Positions 17,789-27,235 of a stretch of DNA of 64,000 nt are shown piece by piece. The position numbers and the translations under genes were made by a program. Within the stretch, counting starts at the first letter, position 1, and each line of letters starts with the position of its first letter. This stretch comes from Kaistia terrae (GTDB taxonomy: Bacteria > Pseudomonadota > Alphaproteobacteria > Rhizobiales > Kaistiaceae): the NCBI RefSeq assembly GCF_026344005.1, contig NZ_JAPKNH010000012.1, positions 62,001 to 126,000 of the forward strand, read 5' to 3'. The notes beneath the pieces were generated by a model. That model did no database searches, was not told where the DNA came from, and saw only the letters and a program-made list of their open reading frames with translations.

Positions 17789-18829
17789 TTACGCAGCCGC
17801 ACGCAGCAGCATGCCAAAGAGGTCGCGGGGGTCGTCAGGATCGGCGAGAAGGTCGAGTTCTTCGTAGAAGGCCGTACCCGTCAGCTTGTCGCGGACATAG
17901 CGCAGGGCCGAGAAGTCCTCGGTGGCGAAGCCGACGGAGTCGAAAAGGGTAATTTGCCGCCCGTCGGTTCTGCCCTGTGCTTCGCCGACAATGACGCGCC
18001 AGAGCTCCGTCACCGGGTGGTCGGGCGAGAGCTGCTGGATCTCGCCCTCGATGCGCGTCTGCGGCGGGTATTCCACGAAGATGTCGGCGCGTCGTAGAAT
18101 GGCAGCCTGAAGCTCGGTCTTGCCCGGACAGTCGCCGCCGACCGCGTTGATATGGATTCCCGCGCCGACGAGATTGTCGGTGAGGATCGTCGCGCACTGC
18201 TTGTCGGCCGTGACGGTGGTGACGATCTCGGCGCCTTGTACTGCTTCCTCCGTCCCTTCGCAGATCGCAATGTCGAAGCCGAAGCCCTGGAGGTTAAGTC
18301 GGCATTTTTCGCTGGCCGCACGATCGATGTCGTACAGGCGCAAGCGATCGACACCGATCAGCGCCCTCATCGCCAGAGCCTGGAACTCGGCCTGCGCGCC
18401 GTTGCCGATGATCGCCATGGTCCGGGCGCCCTTCGGCGCCAGGTGCCGGGCGGCGACGGCGGAGGTCGCGGCGGTGCGAAGCGCGGTCAGGATCGTCATT
18501 TCGGTAAGGAGAACAGGATAGCCGTTCGCGACATCCGCCATGACGCCGAAGGCAGTCACGGTCTGGCGACCGTCGCGCGTGTTCTTCGGGTGGCCGTTGA
18601 CATATTTGAACCCGTAGGCCGCGCCATCGGATGTCGGCATCAACTCGATGACCCCGTCGGGCGAATGGGCGGCGACGCGCGCCACCTTGTCGAAGCTTTC
18701 CCAGCGCCGGAAGTCGTCCTCGACATAGGCGCAGAGCTCGAGAAGGAAGCGCTCGATGCCGATCGACAGCACGAGCTTCATCATGTGGTCGACGCTCACG
18801 AAGGGAACGACGTTCAGCTTGGGATTCAT
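17789..18829 (-). CDS. ocd: Ornithine cyclodeaminase
   Basis: A 346-residue enzyme of the OCD/mu-crystallin family, which converts L-ornithine to L-proline and ammonia with tightly bound NAD+. Visible are EMTILTALRTAATSAVAARH near residue 115, the dinucleotide-binding AIIGNGAQAEFQALAM near residue 140, and AGIHINAVGGDCPGKTEL near residue 220 with the catalytic aspartate region of the longer OCD subgroup. I chose ATG 18829; the frame stays open upstream to 18982, but that part overlaps the CtlX gene. It lies 25 bases after the CtlX gene, so citrulline to ornithine to proline can run from one transcript. Confidence 0.92.
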   Translation of the reverse strand: MNPKLNVVPFVSVDHMMKLVLSIGIERFLLELCAYVEDDFRRWESFDKVARVAAHSPDGVIELMPTSDGAAYGFKYVNGHPKNTRDGRQTVTAFGVMADVANGYPVLLTEMTILTALRTAATSAVAARHLAPKGARTMAIIGNGAQAEFQALAMRALIGVDRLRLYDIDRAASEKCRLNLQGFGFDIAICEGTEEAVQGAEIVTTVTADKQCATILTDNLVGAGIHINAVGGDCPGKTELQAAILRRADIFVEYPPQTRIEGEIQQLSPDHPVTELWRVIVGEAQGRTDGRQITLFDSVGFATEDFSALRYVRDKLTGTAFYEELDLLADPDDPRDLFGMLLRAAA

Positions 18830-18854
18830 GACTTTCGTCTCCACTTTCGGAAGG

Positions 18855-19805
18855 TCAGGCGAACGAAGCCGCCGGCCCGGAACGCGCGGCGAGATGGATG
18901 CCGGCAAGCATGCAGCGCACCGAACCACCCGCGAGTTCGACCGTCGGAACGTCGAGGGCAAGCAGGGGCGTGACGGCTTCAATGCTCTCGCGCTGCTCCG
19001 GCGTCAGCGAGGCGGCGGCGCGTGATGAGATCGCGAGAAACCGCCCCCTGCTGCCGCGCAGTTCGAGCGCGTTGCCGGCGAACTCGCCGATCTGCGCGTG
19101 GCTCAGCGGCACGACGATGCGCCCGGTTTCCTCCAGCCGCTCGCGGATTTCGGCCCGGCGCGCGTCTCCAACGACCGTGTCGAGCCCGACCAGCGCGATT
19201 TCGGTGCCGACGCACATGATGACGTTGGTGTGGTAGATCTTCGCGCCATTCGCATCGGCGGCTTCGAACAGCATGGGCTCGAAGTTGAAATGCGTGCAGA
19301 AGCGCTCCAGCGCGACCTCGTTGGTGCGGTTCGAGCGCGCCGCATAGGCGATGCGACCGATATGGTCGAACACCATCGCGCCCGTGCCTTCCAGGAAGAC
19401 ATGGTCGGGCTCGAGGCCGGAATAGTCGATGACGTCCTGTACGCGGTAGCGCTGCTTCAGCATCTCGATGACGTCGGAGCGTCGCTCGCGGCGCCGGCTC
19501 GGATTGAACATCGGATAGATCGCGACATGCCCGCCGGCATGGGTCGAGAACCAGTTATTCGGAAAGACCGAGTCCGGCGTCGCCGTGCTCTCGTCCTCGA
19601 AGAGATGGACGGTGACGCCGGCTTCGCGCAGGCGCCCGGCCATGCGAGTTACCTCGTCGAAGGCCGCCTCCGCGATCTCGCCGCGCGTACGAAAGCCGTC
19701 CGCCGATTGGAAGACGTTGTCCGCCGCCGTTTCGGGATTGGGCGTGAAATGGTGGGGACGGATCATCACGACGCCGGATGGCGCCTGGGCTGCGAAACCG
19801 CTCAT
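18855..19805 (-). CDS. ctlX: Citrulline utilization hydrolase CtlX (amidinotransferase superfamily)
   Basis: A 316-residue protein of the guanidino-group-modifying superfamily. It shows VFPNNWFSTHAGG near residue 80, the nucleophile Cys near the C-terminus in GGSVRCMLAGIHLA, and the CtlX-like stretch NVIMCVGTEIALVGLDTV near residue 200. CtlX proteins hydrolyse citrulline to ornithine; arginine or dimethylarginine hydrolysis are alternatives in the superfamily. Pairing with ornithine cyclodeaminase supports ornithine as product. I chose ATG 19805, which starts the conserved region. It is divergent from an Lrp-type regulator. Confidence 0.82.
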   Translation of the reverse strand: MSGFAAQAPSGVVMIRPHHFTPNPETAADNVFQSADGFRTRGEIAEAAFDEVTRMAGRLREAGVTVHLFEDESTATPDSVFPNNWFSTHAGGHVAIYPMFNPSRRRERRSDVIEMLKQRYRVQDVIDYSGLEPDHVFLEGTGAMVFDHIGRIAYAARSNRTNEVALERFCTHFNFEPMLFEAADANGAKIYHTNVIMCVGTEIALVGLDTVVGDARRAEIRERLEETGRIVVPLSHAQIGEFAGNALELRGSRGRFLAISSRAAASLTPEQRESIEAVTPLLALDVPTVELAGGSVRCMLAGIHLAARSGPAASFA

Positions 19806-19941
19806 GTCACTCGATTCAGAAGGCTGGGGGAAGGCTGGAAAGACCCCAGCATAGGCGAGCAAAATGCCGGTAGAAATGTCAATAATGGCAAAAGATGCGT
19901 GCTATGCTACGCAGATTGTCAGTATGTTTCGGACGTTTTGC

Positions 19942-20367
19942 ATGTATCAGCTCGACGAACTCGATCGAAGGATGATCGACGTCCTGCGCAGTGACGGACG
20001 CGCGCCCGTGTCCAAGCTTGCCGACATTCTGGGCGTCACGCGCGGCACGGTGCAGGCGCGGATCGACCGCCTTCTGGATAGCGGCGCGCTGCTCGGCTTC
20101 ACGGTACGCGTGCGGCAGGATCATGACGCCAACGCAATCCGCGCGGTGATGATGATCGAGGTGGCGGGCAAGTCGACCACGGCGATCATCAAGCGCCTGC
20201 GCGGCATGCCGGAGCTTCATTCGCTCCACACAACGAACGGAAGCTGGGATCTGATCGCGGAAATCCGCGCTTCCTCGCTCCACGATTTCGACCGTGTGTT
20301 GCGCGAGGTCCGCCAGATCGACGGCATTCTCAACAGCGAGACGAGCATTCTCCTCAGCTCGGTCTGA
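19942..20367 (+). CDS. Lrp/AsnC family transcriptional regulator
   Basis: A 141-residue regulator: winged helix-turn-helix at residues 4-55 (LDELDRRMIDVLRSDGRAP and LGVTRGTVQARIDRLLDSG) and a RAM ligand-binding domain from residue 65 with GSWDLIAEIRASSLHDFDRV. ATG 19942 gives the normal Lrp start MYQLDELD; the frame is open from 19864. It is divergent from ctlX and probably senses ornithine, arginine or citrulline to control ctlX-ocd. A strong hairpin follows it. Confidence 0.88.
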   Translation: MYQLDELDRRMIDVLRSDGRAPVSKLADILGVTRGTVQARIDRLLDSGALLGFTVRVRQDHDANAIRAVMMIEVAGKSTTAIIKRLRGMPELHSLHTTNGSWDLIAEIRASSLHDFDRVLREVRQIDGILNSETSILLSSV

Positions 20368-20373
20368 ACGCGA

Positions 20374-20407
20374 AACGGCCTCCCGCGCGGGTACGCGGGA
20401 GGCCGTT
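20374..20407. terminator. Strong hairpin between convergent lrp and ureohydrolase genes
   Basis: 14-bp perfect arms AACGGCCTCCCGCG (20374-20387) and CGCGGGAGGCCGTT (20394-20407) with a six-base loop. It sits 7 bases after the regulator stop and 25 bases before the convergent ureohydrolase stop, so it can terminate in both directions despite a poor T tract. Confidence 0.65.
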
Positions 20408-20431
20408 CAGAGGAATGACGATGAAGGCTGA

Positions 20432-21391
20432 TCAGGCCTTCTGGCGGGCGATCAGGCCGAGCGCCGTCGTGATGACGCGCGCGAAGGTCAGGGCGCCGAT
20501 GCCGTCGACGTCGCGCTCCGGCATGAACTCCACGAAGTCGACCGCCGCGATCCGACCGCGCGCCGCCGCGCCCCGGATGAGGTCGGTGATTTCGTCATAG
20601 GTGAGGCCGCCGGGCGAGCGGCCAATGACGCCCGGAACCAGCGACGGGTCCATCGCGTCGGCATCGACGCAGACGATGATGTCGCTTCCCTCGGGAATGA
20701 GGTCCAGCGCCTTCTGGACGCCCGAACGATGGAGTTCGCGCGCCGGAACGAAGGACACACCCCATTTCAGGGCATCCTCGTAGTCGCTCGTCGCGGCCGA
20801 GCCGATGCCCCGCGCGCCGACCTGCACGATGCGCTCGATATGCTCCATCTCGGAAGCGCGGCGCATGGTGGAGGAGAGACCCATCCGCTCGTCCATATGC
20901 GTTTCGCGCCAGTCGATATGAGCGTCGATCTGGAGAATGGTGAACTTCCGGTCGCCGGCCATGTCGCCGATCGCCTGAAGCATCGGGATCGGGATGGAAT
21001 CGTCGCCGCCGAGAAGCACGGGCACGGCGTTCCGCTCCAGGATCGTGCGCACCGCGCCGCGGATCGCGTCGCGATTGGCGGCTCCGTCCGCTTCGTCGAA
21101 GGGAAGGTCGCCGCAATCCACCGCGCGAAGGCGCCGCTCGGGGAAGACCTGGCCGCCGCTGTCGAAGTCGTGGCGTTCGAGATTGGCCGTCAGCGATGCC
21201 GTCGCGCGGCGCAGCGCGTCCGGCGCGTTGCGGCAATATGCACCGACGGAGCGGTAGGGCGTCGCGCAGGGAACGCCGAGGATGGCGATCGGCGCGTCCA
21301 GAGCGGAGAGGTCGTCGCAAGCGTCGAGGCCGAGGAAGGTCGAGGTTTCGCCCGCGCCGAACAGGGCGCCGAGATCGGGCTTCTGGTTCAT
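20432..21391 (-). CDS. Ureohydrolase (agmatinase/arginase family)
   Basis: A 319-residue protein of the arginase fold, which hydrolyses guanidino compounds to urea and an amine. The metal-binding motifs are DAHID near residue 155 and DADAMDP near residue 240. The first motif reads GGDDS near residue 128 instead of the canonical GGDHS, so an aspartate replaces one Mn ligand; some divergent family members carry this and their substrates are often not agmatine. It is the first of several same-strand genes around the amino-acid importer, so a guanidino acid such as guanidinobutyrate or a modified arginine is likely. The urea could feed the urease at the left edge. Confidence 0.85.
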   Translation of the reverse strand: MNQKPDLGALFGAGETSTFLGLDACDDLSALDAPIAILGVPCATPYRSVGAYCRNAPDALRRATASLTANLERHDFDSGGQVFPERRLRAVDCGDLPFDEADGAANRDAIRGAVRTILERNAVPVLLGGDDSIPIPMLQAIGDMAGDRKFTILQIDAHIDWRETHMDERMGLSSTMRRASEMEHIERIVQVGARGIGSAATSDYEDALKWGVSFVPARELHRSGVQKALDLIPEGSDIIVCVDADAMDPSLVPGVIGRSPGGLTYDEITDLIRGAAARGRIAAVDFVEFMPERDVDGIGALTFARVITTALGLIARQKA

Positions 21392-21422
21392 GGAAGGATG
21401 ATCCTTGCTGGAAAGCGCGCGG

Positions 21423-22112
21423 TCAGAGCCGCGCCTGGAGGTAGCCGGCCCAGCGGTGCTGGGCGAACTGGAAAAGCAGCACGAGCACGAGCGTCAGCAC
21501 GAGATAGATCGCGGCCGCCGTCACGTAGGGCTCGAACATGATGTAGTGGTTCAGCGCGATGTTGCGGGCAACGCCGGTGACTTCCAGCAGCGTCACGGTG
21601 CTGGCGAGCGACGTCGCGTGGAGCATCATTACCGTTTCGTTGCCGTAGAGCGTCAGCGAGCGCGTCAGCATGGCTGGCAGAAGAATGCGCCGCGCCCGCG
21701 TGAAGGGCGACATGCCGTAGGCACGCGCCGCCTCGATCTCCCCCACCGGCAGATGTCGGAGGCTGCCCGCGAAGATCTCCGTCGTATAGGCCGTCGTGTT
21801 CAGGACGAAGGTCAGGATGACGCAGACGAGCGCGCTCGACAGCCACGGCCAAAGGAGGCTTTCGCGCACGAGATCGAACTGCGCGAGCCCGTAATAGATC
21901 AGGAACAGCTGGACAAGGAGCGGCGTGCCGCGAAACACCAACGTATAAAGAGCGATCGCATTGCGCAGGAACGCGTTGTGCGAATTGCGCCCCAGCGCCA
22001 GCGGCATCGCCACAACGAAAGAGATGGCGAGCGAGACGACGGTGAGGATCACCGTCAACTTCGCGCCCTGGGCATAGAAGCCGAGATTTTCGGCGATGAT
22101 ATCCCAGTTCAT
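21423..22112 (-). CDS. Polar amino-acid ABC transporter permease (HisM-like)
   Basis: A 229-residue permease with five hydrophobic segments and the family loop EIEAARAYGMSPFTRARRIL near residue 145. The segment VFRGTPLLVQLFLIYYG is diagnostic of the His/Glu/Gln/Arg/opine (HAAT) class. ATG 22112 overlaps the stop codon of the partner permease by four bases (ATGA), so the two are translationally coupled. The substrate is likely arginine, ornithine, citrulline or an opine, from context. Confidence 0.93.
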   Translation of the reverse strand: MNWDIIAENLGFYAQGAKLTVILTVVSLAISFVVAMPLALGRNSHNAFLRNAIALYTLVFRGTPLLVQLFLIYYGLAQFDLVRESLLWPWLSSALVCVILTFVLNTTAYTTEIFAGSLRHLPVGEIEAARAYGMSPFTRARRILLPAMLTRSLTLYGNETVMMLHATSLASTVTLLEVTGVARNIALNHYIMFEPYVTAAAIYLVLTLVLVLLFQFAQHRWAGYLQARL

Positions 22113-22798
22113 CGGGCAAGTTCCTTCACGCCAAGCTCGTAGCGCTTGGCAGCGCGGGAAAGGATGAAGAGCGAAATGGCGGTGATCGCGAGATAGAATC
22201 CGCCGGCGAGCAGGTAGAAGGTGAACGGCTTGGCCGTCGCCTCCGCCGCCCCCCTGGCCCGGAACATGACATCCTGGAGGCCGAGCAGCGAAACGAGCGC
22301 GGTCGCCTTGGCGAGCACCAGCCAGTTGTTGGTGAAGCCGGGCAGCGCGAGGCGCATCATTTGCGGCAGCAGGATGCGCCAGAAGATGCGGAATCGTCCG
22401 AGCCCATAGGCTTCGGCAGCCTCGAGCTGGCCCTTGGGAATGTTCATCAGGGCGCCGCGAAAGGTCTCGGCCATATAGGCGCCGAAGATGAGCCCGAGCG
22501 TCGCAGCCCCCGCCCCGAATGGGCTGAACTCGATATAGACGTCGTAGCCCCAATCCTGCGCTGCCTGGCTGAGCAGCGCGGGTAGCGAATAGAAGACGAG
22601 AAGCATCATGACGAGGTCCGGGATGCCTCGGACCACGGAGGTGTAGAGCGTGGCGGTGACGCGCAGCACCCGCGAGCGTGAAAGCCTGGCGAGCGCTGCC
22701 GCGATGCCGATCACGACGGCCAGTATCAGGGATACGAAGGCCAGCGACAGGGTGATCCACCCCGCCGCCAGCACGGATACGACATAGCCGCCGAGCAT
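22109..22798 (-). CDS. Polar amino-acid ABC transporter permease (HisQ-like)
   Basis: A 229-residue permease with five membrane segments, the HAAT signature VRGIPDLVMMLLVFYSLP and the cytoplasmic loop QLEAAEAYGLGRFRIFWRIL. It is the first permease of a coupled pair and follows the binding-protein gene after 9 bases. Together with the HisM-like partner it forms the inner-membrane channel. Confidence 0.93.
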   Translation of the reverse strand: MLGGYVVSVLAAGWITLSLAFVSLILAVVIGIAAALARLSRSRVLRVTATLYTSVVRGIPDLVMMLLVFYSLPALLSQAAQDWGYDVYIEFSPFGAGAATLGLIFGAYMAETFRGALMNIPKGQLEAAEAYGLGRFRIFWRILLPQMMRLALPGFTNNWLVLAKATALVSLLGLQDVMFRARGAAEATAKPFTFYLLAGGFYLAITAISLFILSRAAKRYELGVKELAR

Positions 22799-22807
22799 CG
22801 ATCAGCC

Positions 22808-23572
22808 CTAGTTTTTGCCGAAATACTTGGCGTCGATCGCCGCGAGCTCGCCGTTCTCCCGGATCTTGGCGAGGCCGGCGTTGATTTTCGCGAGGAGGTC
22901 GGCGTTGCGGCGGTTGATCGCGATCGCGACGCCCTCACCGAACTCCGGCGCATCCTTGCCGGTATATTGCGGGCCGACGAGCTCGAATTTCTCGGCATTG
23001 TCGCCGTTGAGGAAGGCGTGCGTGATCTGCGCCTCGTAGCTCATGTGGAGATCGGCGCGTCCGGCGGTGAGCTCCAGATAGGGGGCGCTGCCGCCGTCGT
23101 AGCGCTTGATTGTCGCCTTCGGGAACGTCTTGGTGACGAAGGCGTCCATCGGGGTGCCGGTCTGGACGGCGACGATCTTGCCGGCAAGCCCGTCTGGGCT
23201 GATGTCGAGATCGGCGCCCTTCTTGGCGACGAAGCGGAACGTCGGATGCGAATAGATGTCGCTGAAGGCGATGATCTTGCGGCGCGCGTCGGTGACGGTC
23301 AGCTGCGAGATCAGCGCGTCATACTTGCCGGCGGTAAGCCCGGGGATCATGCCTTCCCAGGCGGCGGCAATAATGTTGCAGTCGAGTTCAGCCGCCTTGC
23401 AGACGGCGCTCATCAGATCAATGTCGTAGCCGACGAGCTTGCCGTCCGCGTCGACGGACTCGAACGGCGGGAAGGTGGCGTCGGTTGCGATCGTCACCTG
23501 CTCGGCGATCGCCGGCGAGAGCGAAGCCAGAGCGATGAAGCCGCCGAGAAAGAGGGTAGAAAGTTTCGTCAT
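22808..23572 (-). CDS. Polar amino-acid ABC transporter, periplasmic binding protein
   Basis: A 254-residue protein of solute-binding family 3 with a cleavable signal peptide of about 23 residues ending at AIAE. The mature start TIATDATFPPFESVDADGKL and GYDIDLMSAVCKAAELDC are typical of ArgT/HisJ/opine-binding proteins. YDALISQLTVTDARRKIIAFS near residue 85 carries the Arg that binds the amino-acid carboxylate. Local genes suggest arginine, ornithine, citrulline or a guanidino acid as ligand. Confidence 0.93.
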   Translation of the reverse strand: MTKLSTLFLGGFIALASLSPAIAEQVTIATDATFPPFESVDADGKLVGYDIDLMSAVCKAAELDCNIIAAAWEGMIPGLTAGKYDALISQLTVTDARRKIIAFSDIYSHPTFRFVAKKGADLDISPDGLAGKIVAVQTGTPMDAFVTKTFPKATIKRYDGGSAPYLELTAGRADLHMSYEAQITHAFLNGDNAEKFELVGPQYTGKDAPEFGEGVAIAINRRNADLLAKINAGLAKIRENGELAAIDAKYFGKN

Positions 23573-23668
23573 GGGAAGTCTCGTTCTCTGAAAGGGTTAT
23601 TTTTCATTGCATCCGGCGCCGGGCCCTGGCGCCGAAATCTCGTGAGCCGCAATCGGCGCGGCGATGGT

Positions 23669-24442
23669 TCAGGACTGAAGGCGACCTGCCAGAAACTGTC
23701 GTAGGCGCGGGCTCTCCGGATTGCCGAACACGGCCTCGGGCGAGCCTTCCTCCTCGACGCGCCCCTCGTGCAGGAACATGACCTTCGAGGAGAGATGGCG
23801 CGCAAAACCCATCTCGTGCGTGACGACGATCATGGTCCTGCCTTCCTCGGCGAGAGTCTGCATGACACGCAGCACCTCGCCGACGAGTTCGGGATCGAGT
23901 GCCGAAGTCGGCTCGTCGAAGAGCATCACGTCGGGATCCATGGTCAGCGCGCGGGCGATTGCGACGCGCTGCTGCTGGCCGCCGGAAAGCTGCGAGGGAT
24001 AGCGCTCGTAGGTGTCGGGCTTCATGCCGACCTTGGCGAGATTGGCCTTGGCGCGCTCCACCGCTTCCTTGCGGGATACGCCGAGCACGCTGACGGGGGC
24101 CTCGGTCACGTTGTCGAGGACGCTCATATGCGACCAGAGGCAGAAGTTCTGGAACACCATGGCGAGGCGCGAGCGAATGCGCTGCAGCTGGCTGGCGCTT
24201 TTCGCGCGCAGGGTTCCGTCGCGGCGGTCGGCCACGAGGTCCAGGACCTCGCCGTTGACGCAGATCGAGCCGCTGTTGGGACGCTCCAGCATGTTGATGC
24301 AGCGCAGGAACGTACTCTTGCCCGACCCGGAAGAGCCGATGATCGAGATGACGTCGCCCGCCGCGGCGTCGACGCCGATGCCCTTCAGGACTTCGGTATC
24401 GCCAAAGCGCTTGTGAATGTCGGTGATGTGGAGCTTCTGCAT
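23669..24442 (-). CDS. Polar amino-acid ABC transporter ATP-binding protein (HisP-like)
   Basis: A 257-residue ATPase. Walker A is GSSGSGKST, the signature is [15 protein letters not shown], Walker B is [20 protein letters not shown] and the switch His is in [16 protein letters not shown]. The insert after the Q-loop ([14 protein letters not shown]) is typical of HisP/OccP proteins. I chose ATG 24442 (MQKLHITD); a TTG four codons upstream is possible. It follows the XRE-cupin regulator gene in the same direction. Confidence 0.92.
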   Translation of the reverse strand: MQKLHITDIHKRFGDTEVLKGIGVDAAAGDVISIIGSSGSGKSTFLRCINMLERPNSGSICVNGEVLDLVADRRDGTLRAKSASQLQRIRSRLAMVFQNFCLWSHMSVLDNVTEAPVSVLGVSRKEAVERAKANLAKVGMKPDTYERYPSQLSGGQQQRVAIARALTMDPDVMLFDEPTSALDPELVGEVLRVMQTLAEEGRTMIVVTHEMGFARHLSSKVMFLHEGRVEEEGSPEAVFGNPESPRLRQFLAGRLQS

Positions 24443-24474
24443 GGGCGGACTCAACGAAAGGCTTGGAAGGCCGG

Positions 24475-25089
24475 TCAGGCCGGGGGCGGCACGATCATCC
24501 AGAGCGTGACGCAGGGCTCGCTCGCGGACGGGTTTCGCCAGGTGTGCGGAATCTTCGGGTCGAAACTCAGCGTGTCGCCGGAGGTCATGTGGTAGTCCTC
24601 GCCGCCGACGGAGATGTCGAGTTCACCGCTGATGACGTGGACGAGGTCGAGATCGGCGCGTATGGCATAGGCCTCGGGGCCGGACCCACCGCCCGGGTCG
24701 ATCACGGAATGCAGCGTCATCATGTGTTCGTTGCCGACGCCGCCAACGATGCGCTCGCGCATGCCGACACCGCCGAGATTGATCGGCGCGCCTTGCCCGG
24801 CCTTGACGAAGCTCGTCGCCGGCGGATCGAAAATCGCACCCGGCTTCACGTCGATCGCGTCGCAGATGCGCAGGAGCGATGCGATCGAGGCCTGCACGAG
24901 ATCGCGCTCGAAGCGGCTGAGGAAGGATTTGCTGACGCCGGCCTTCAACGCCACGGCATCGATCGAAATGTTCTTCTGCTGCCGGAATGCGCGCAGTCGC
25001 GCACCGACGTTGAAACCGTTCGGTGACGCAGGCACATCCTCGACCGCCGACTCTGTCGTGTCGTCACAGATGGTAGAAGACCGTTCCAT
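24475..25089 (-). CDS. XRE-family regulator with C-terminal cupin domain
   Basis: A 204-residue regulator: helix-turn-helix at residues 30-85 ([31 protein letters not shown]) and a cupin sensor at residues 125-200 ([35 protein letters not shown]). The cupin binds a small ligand. This HTH-cupin design (PuuR/SutR type) usually controls amine or amino-acid catabolic genes. It is the first gene of the leftward importer/ureohydrolase group and probably regulates it. Confidence 0.88.
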   Translation of the reverse strand: MERSSTICDDTTESAVEDVPASPNGFNVGARLRAFRQQKNISIDAVALKAGVSKSFLSRFERDLVQASIASLLRICDAIDVKPGAIFDPPATSFVKAGQGAPINLGGVGMRERIVGGVGNEHMMTLHSVIDPGGGSGPEAYAIRADLDLVHVISGELDISVGGEDYHMTSGDTLSFDPKIPHTWRNPSASEPCVTLWMIVPPPA

Positions 25090-25862
25090 CCGCCCTCCGA
25101 AGGTTGCTCTGTAGGCAACTTTTCATCAAACGGATATGAACGCAACACTGGTTTTCTATGAAAGAATGATTTGTTGAAGGTTGCTCATGAAGAAACCAAT
25201 CTGCTTAAACTCGCGGCAGGTCTTTCGCCGTTTCTGCCGCTTTGACGGGCCAAATGGCTTGGAGACCTGAAGCCGAATGGCTCCATGCCGTCTCAACCCC
25301 AGCAGCGGTGTGAATAGCGCCGAGTTTCATAGACAACTTCCTTCCTAATCTTGAGGTAGAAGGCCTATTGGGGCCAAGCTAGATTTCAGCGCCGATTGAA
25401 CGTGGTGCATTGCGTCCGACCAACACGCGAGGCCGGGGAAGTGCTTCGTATCAATTGGTCCGTGGCTTCCTTACCGACCCCATCCTCGGCTCCGGGACGT
25501 ATTCGCCGCCGAGGTCCGCGCTGCCTCGGCCGACTTCGACGTCTCGGTACTGGACTTACGCTTAAGCCGATCTGTCGACGACAGCATTTGGGAAGAGGCC
25601 GAGACGGTACAGGCCCGCGGCGCTCCGGATCCGCTGGCAGCCCTCGTCTGGGGCAAGTCTGACGGCCTTGCGACCCGCGAGGGACAAACAGCGCGTTGGA
25701 CTGCCGCGTTCGAGAGCCGAAGGTGACGATTGCGCCCTACACCCGGTCGGTGGCGGCCGGATTGAAGAGTGGGTCGATCCGCACTTGGCCGGTAAACCAG
25801 TTGGAGGGTCCCTTTGCTGAAGGTGCCGTCCCACTACGAAAGGTCTCCATGGTCGCGTCCTT
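25090..25862. other. Intergenic region with a possible decayed reading frame
   Basis: About 770 bases without a convincing gene. A plus-strand frame at 25472-25726 stays open for 84 codons with the G/C-rich third positions of local genes (it includes DVFAAEVRAASADFDVSVLD), but has no start codon and no family I recognise; it may be the end of a decayed gene. The part before 25380 is more AT-rich and probably contains the regulator's promoter. Confidence 0.4.
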
Positions 25863-26294
25863 TCAGGACAAAAGCTCAAGGCGCAGAGAATGCCGGCCTT
25901 TCACCAACAGAGACCCCACCCCGCCTTCGATCTTGCCTAGAAGGATCAGGTCATCCCAGTATGTATAGCCGCTGTGGAAGAAGGCGAGGTTGCCCCAGCC
26001 GCGGAAATAGCAGAGGTCGCCTGCCGCCTCGACCATGATCGGTTGCCGACCTGCCTCGTCCAGGCGGCGCGGCAGATGGGCGAGCTTCTCGTTGTTCGAG
26101 AAGTCCTCGATTGTGAGGTCCAGCGGCAGCAGCGCGATCAGGTTACGCGTGGTCGCGTTGTCCACCAGGCGATAGGTGAAGTCCTGGTCAGCAAATCGGC
26201 AGCGAAGGCGCATCGACGTTCCGTTCTGGGCGCTGCTCCAGGTGGGCAGCACGGCGGCACTGGCTGCCGCTGCCATGAGGTGGCGTCGGTTCAT
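25863..26294 (-). CDS. Cyclophilin-like fold protein, exported
   Basis: A 143-residue protein. The N-terminus MNRRHLMAAAASAAVLP is a Tat-like or Sec signal peptide ending near SSAQ. The mature domain (LVDNATTRNLIALLPLDLTI, EKLAHLPRRL, GDLCYFRGWGNLAFFHSGY) matches small cyclophilin-like proteins, whose biochemical role is unclear. The next gene is an aldo/keto reductase in the same direction 80 bases upstream, and such proteins often accompany AKR and LysR genes, as here. Confidence 0.75.
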   Translation of the reverse strand: MNRRHLMAAAASAAVLPTWSSAQNGTSMRLRCRFADQDFTYRLVDNATTRNLIALLPLDLTIEDFSNNEKLAHLPRRLDEAGRQPIMVEAAGDLCYFRGWGNLAFFHSGYTYWDDLILLGKIEGGVGSLLVKGRHSLRLELLS

Positions 26295-26374
26295 TGTCGG
26301 GGTCCTTCACCTGTCGGCAGCCTTCCAGAATCTGAGCCTGCCGGCGGTCGCAACGCAAGGCGCTGCTTCCAAAC

Positions 26375-27235
26375 TCACGCCTTCCCGCTGAACACGGGAA
26401 ACCTGCTTGCCTCGCCGTAGTCGATCGATCCGATACCCTTCAGTGTTTCCATGTCGGCGGCCGAGATCGCGAAATCGAGGTCCGCGTTGGTCTTCATGTG
26501 AGCGGGCGTCTTGGTCTTCGGAAGTGCGACCATCCCGAGTTGCAGCACGTAGCGGATACAGATCTGCGGGACCGTCACGCCGTACTTTTCGGCCATGGCA
26601 GTCACGTTTGCATTGTCGAGAATCTTGCTGTGCGCGATCGGCGAGTAGGCTTCGACCAGCATTTCGTTCGCCGTCGTGTAGTCGATCAGGTCGAAGGGCG
26701 TGTTGCCGATGTGGGCCAGGATCTGATTGATCATCGGCTTGATCCGGGCGTGCTCCAATAGGTTCGCCAGGTCGTCGCTCTGGAAATTTGAGACGCCGAT
26801 GGCGCGTATCTTTCCGGCTTTGTAAGCCTCCTCGAGCGCCTTCCAGGCGGCCAGATTGCCGTCGAAGAAGCGTTCTTCGCCCGCGAACTGGCTCCATGGC
26901 TGCGGGCTGTGGATGATGAAGAGGTCGACGTGATCGACGCCGAGCCTGGCCAGCGAGCCTTCGATGGCGGCCTTTGCGCCTTCGTAGTCCTTCACTTCGG
27001 CCGCCAGCTTGGTCTGAAGGAAGATGTCTTCGCGGGCGATGCCGCTCTTGCGGATGCCTTCGCCAACGCCGCGCTCATTGCCATAGGCCTGAGCGGTGTC
27101 GATGTGACGATAGCCGAGGCCGATGGCAGCCTGGACGGCCTCGGCCGCCGCACCGTCCTCGATCATCCAGGTTCCAAGGCCAAGTTTCGGGATCGCCACG
27201 CCGTTCGGCAGGGTCAGAGTTTCTTGCAGCACCAT
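26375..27235 (-). CDS. Aldo/keto reductase
   Basis: A 286-residue NADPH-dependent reductase of the AKR superfamily (2,5-diketo-D-gluconate reductase-like). The catalytic tetrad is visible as Asp46 and Tyr51 (HIDTAQAYGNE), Lys76 (LQTKLA) and His109 (FIIHSPQPW). I chose ATG 27235 because an AAGGAC ribosome-binding site lies before it; an ATG eight codons upstream lacks one. It reduces aldehydes or ketones in the cytoplasm. The LysR gene upstream in the same direction probably controls it and the cyclophilin-like gene. Confidence 0.92.
   Translation of the reverse strand: MVLQETLTLPNGVAIPKLGLGTWMIEDGAAAEAVQAAIGLGYRHIDTAQAYGNERGVGEGIRKSGIAREDIFLQTKLAAEVKDYEGAKAAIEGSLARLGVDHVDLFIIHSPQPWSQFAGEERFFDGNLAAWKALEEAYKAGKIRAIGVSNFQSDDLANLLEHARIKPMINQILAHIGNTPFDLIDYTTANEMLVEAYSPIAHSKILDNANVTAMAEKYGVTVPQICIRYVLQLGMVALPKTKTPAHMKTNADLDFAISAADMETLKGIGSIDYGEASRFPVFSGKA

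Noticed and set aside
25472-25726. Gene in the gap upstream of the XRE-cupin regulator
   Set aside because: The frame has coding-like third-position GC but no start codon, no ribosome-binding site and no recognised family, so it is only mentioned as a possible remnant.
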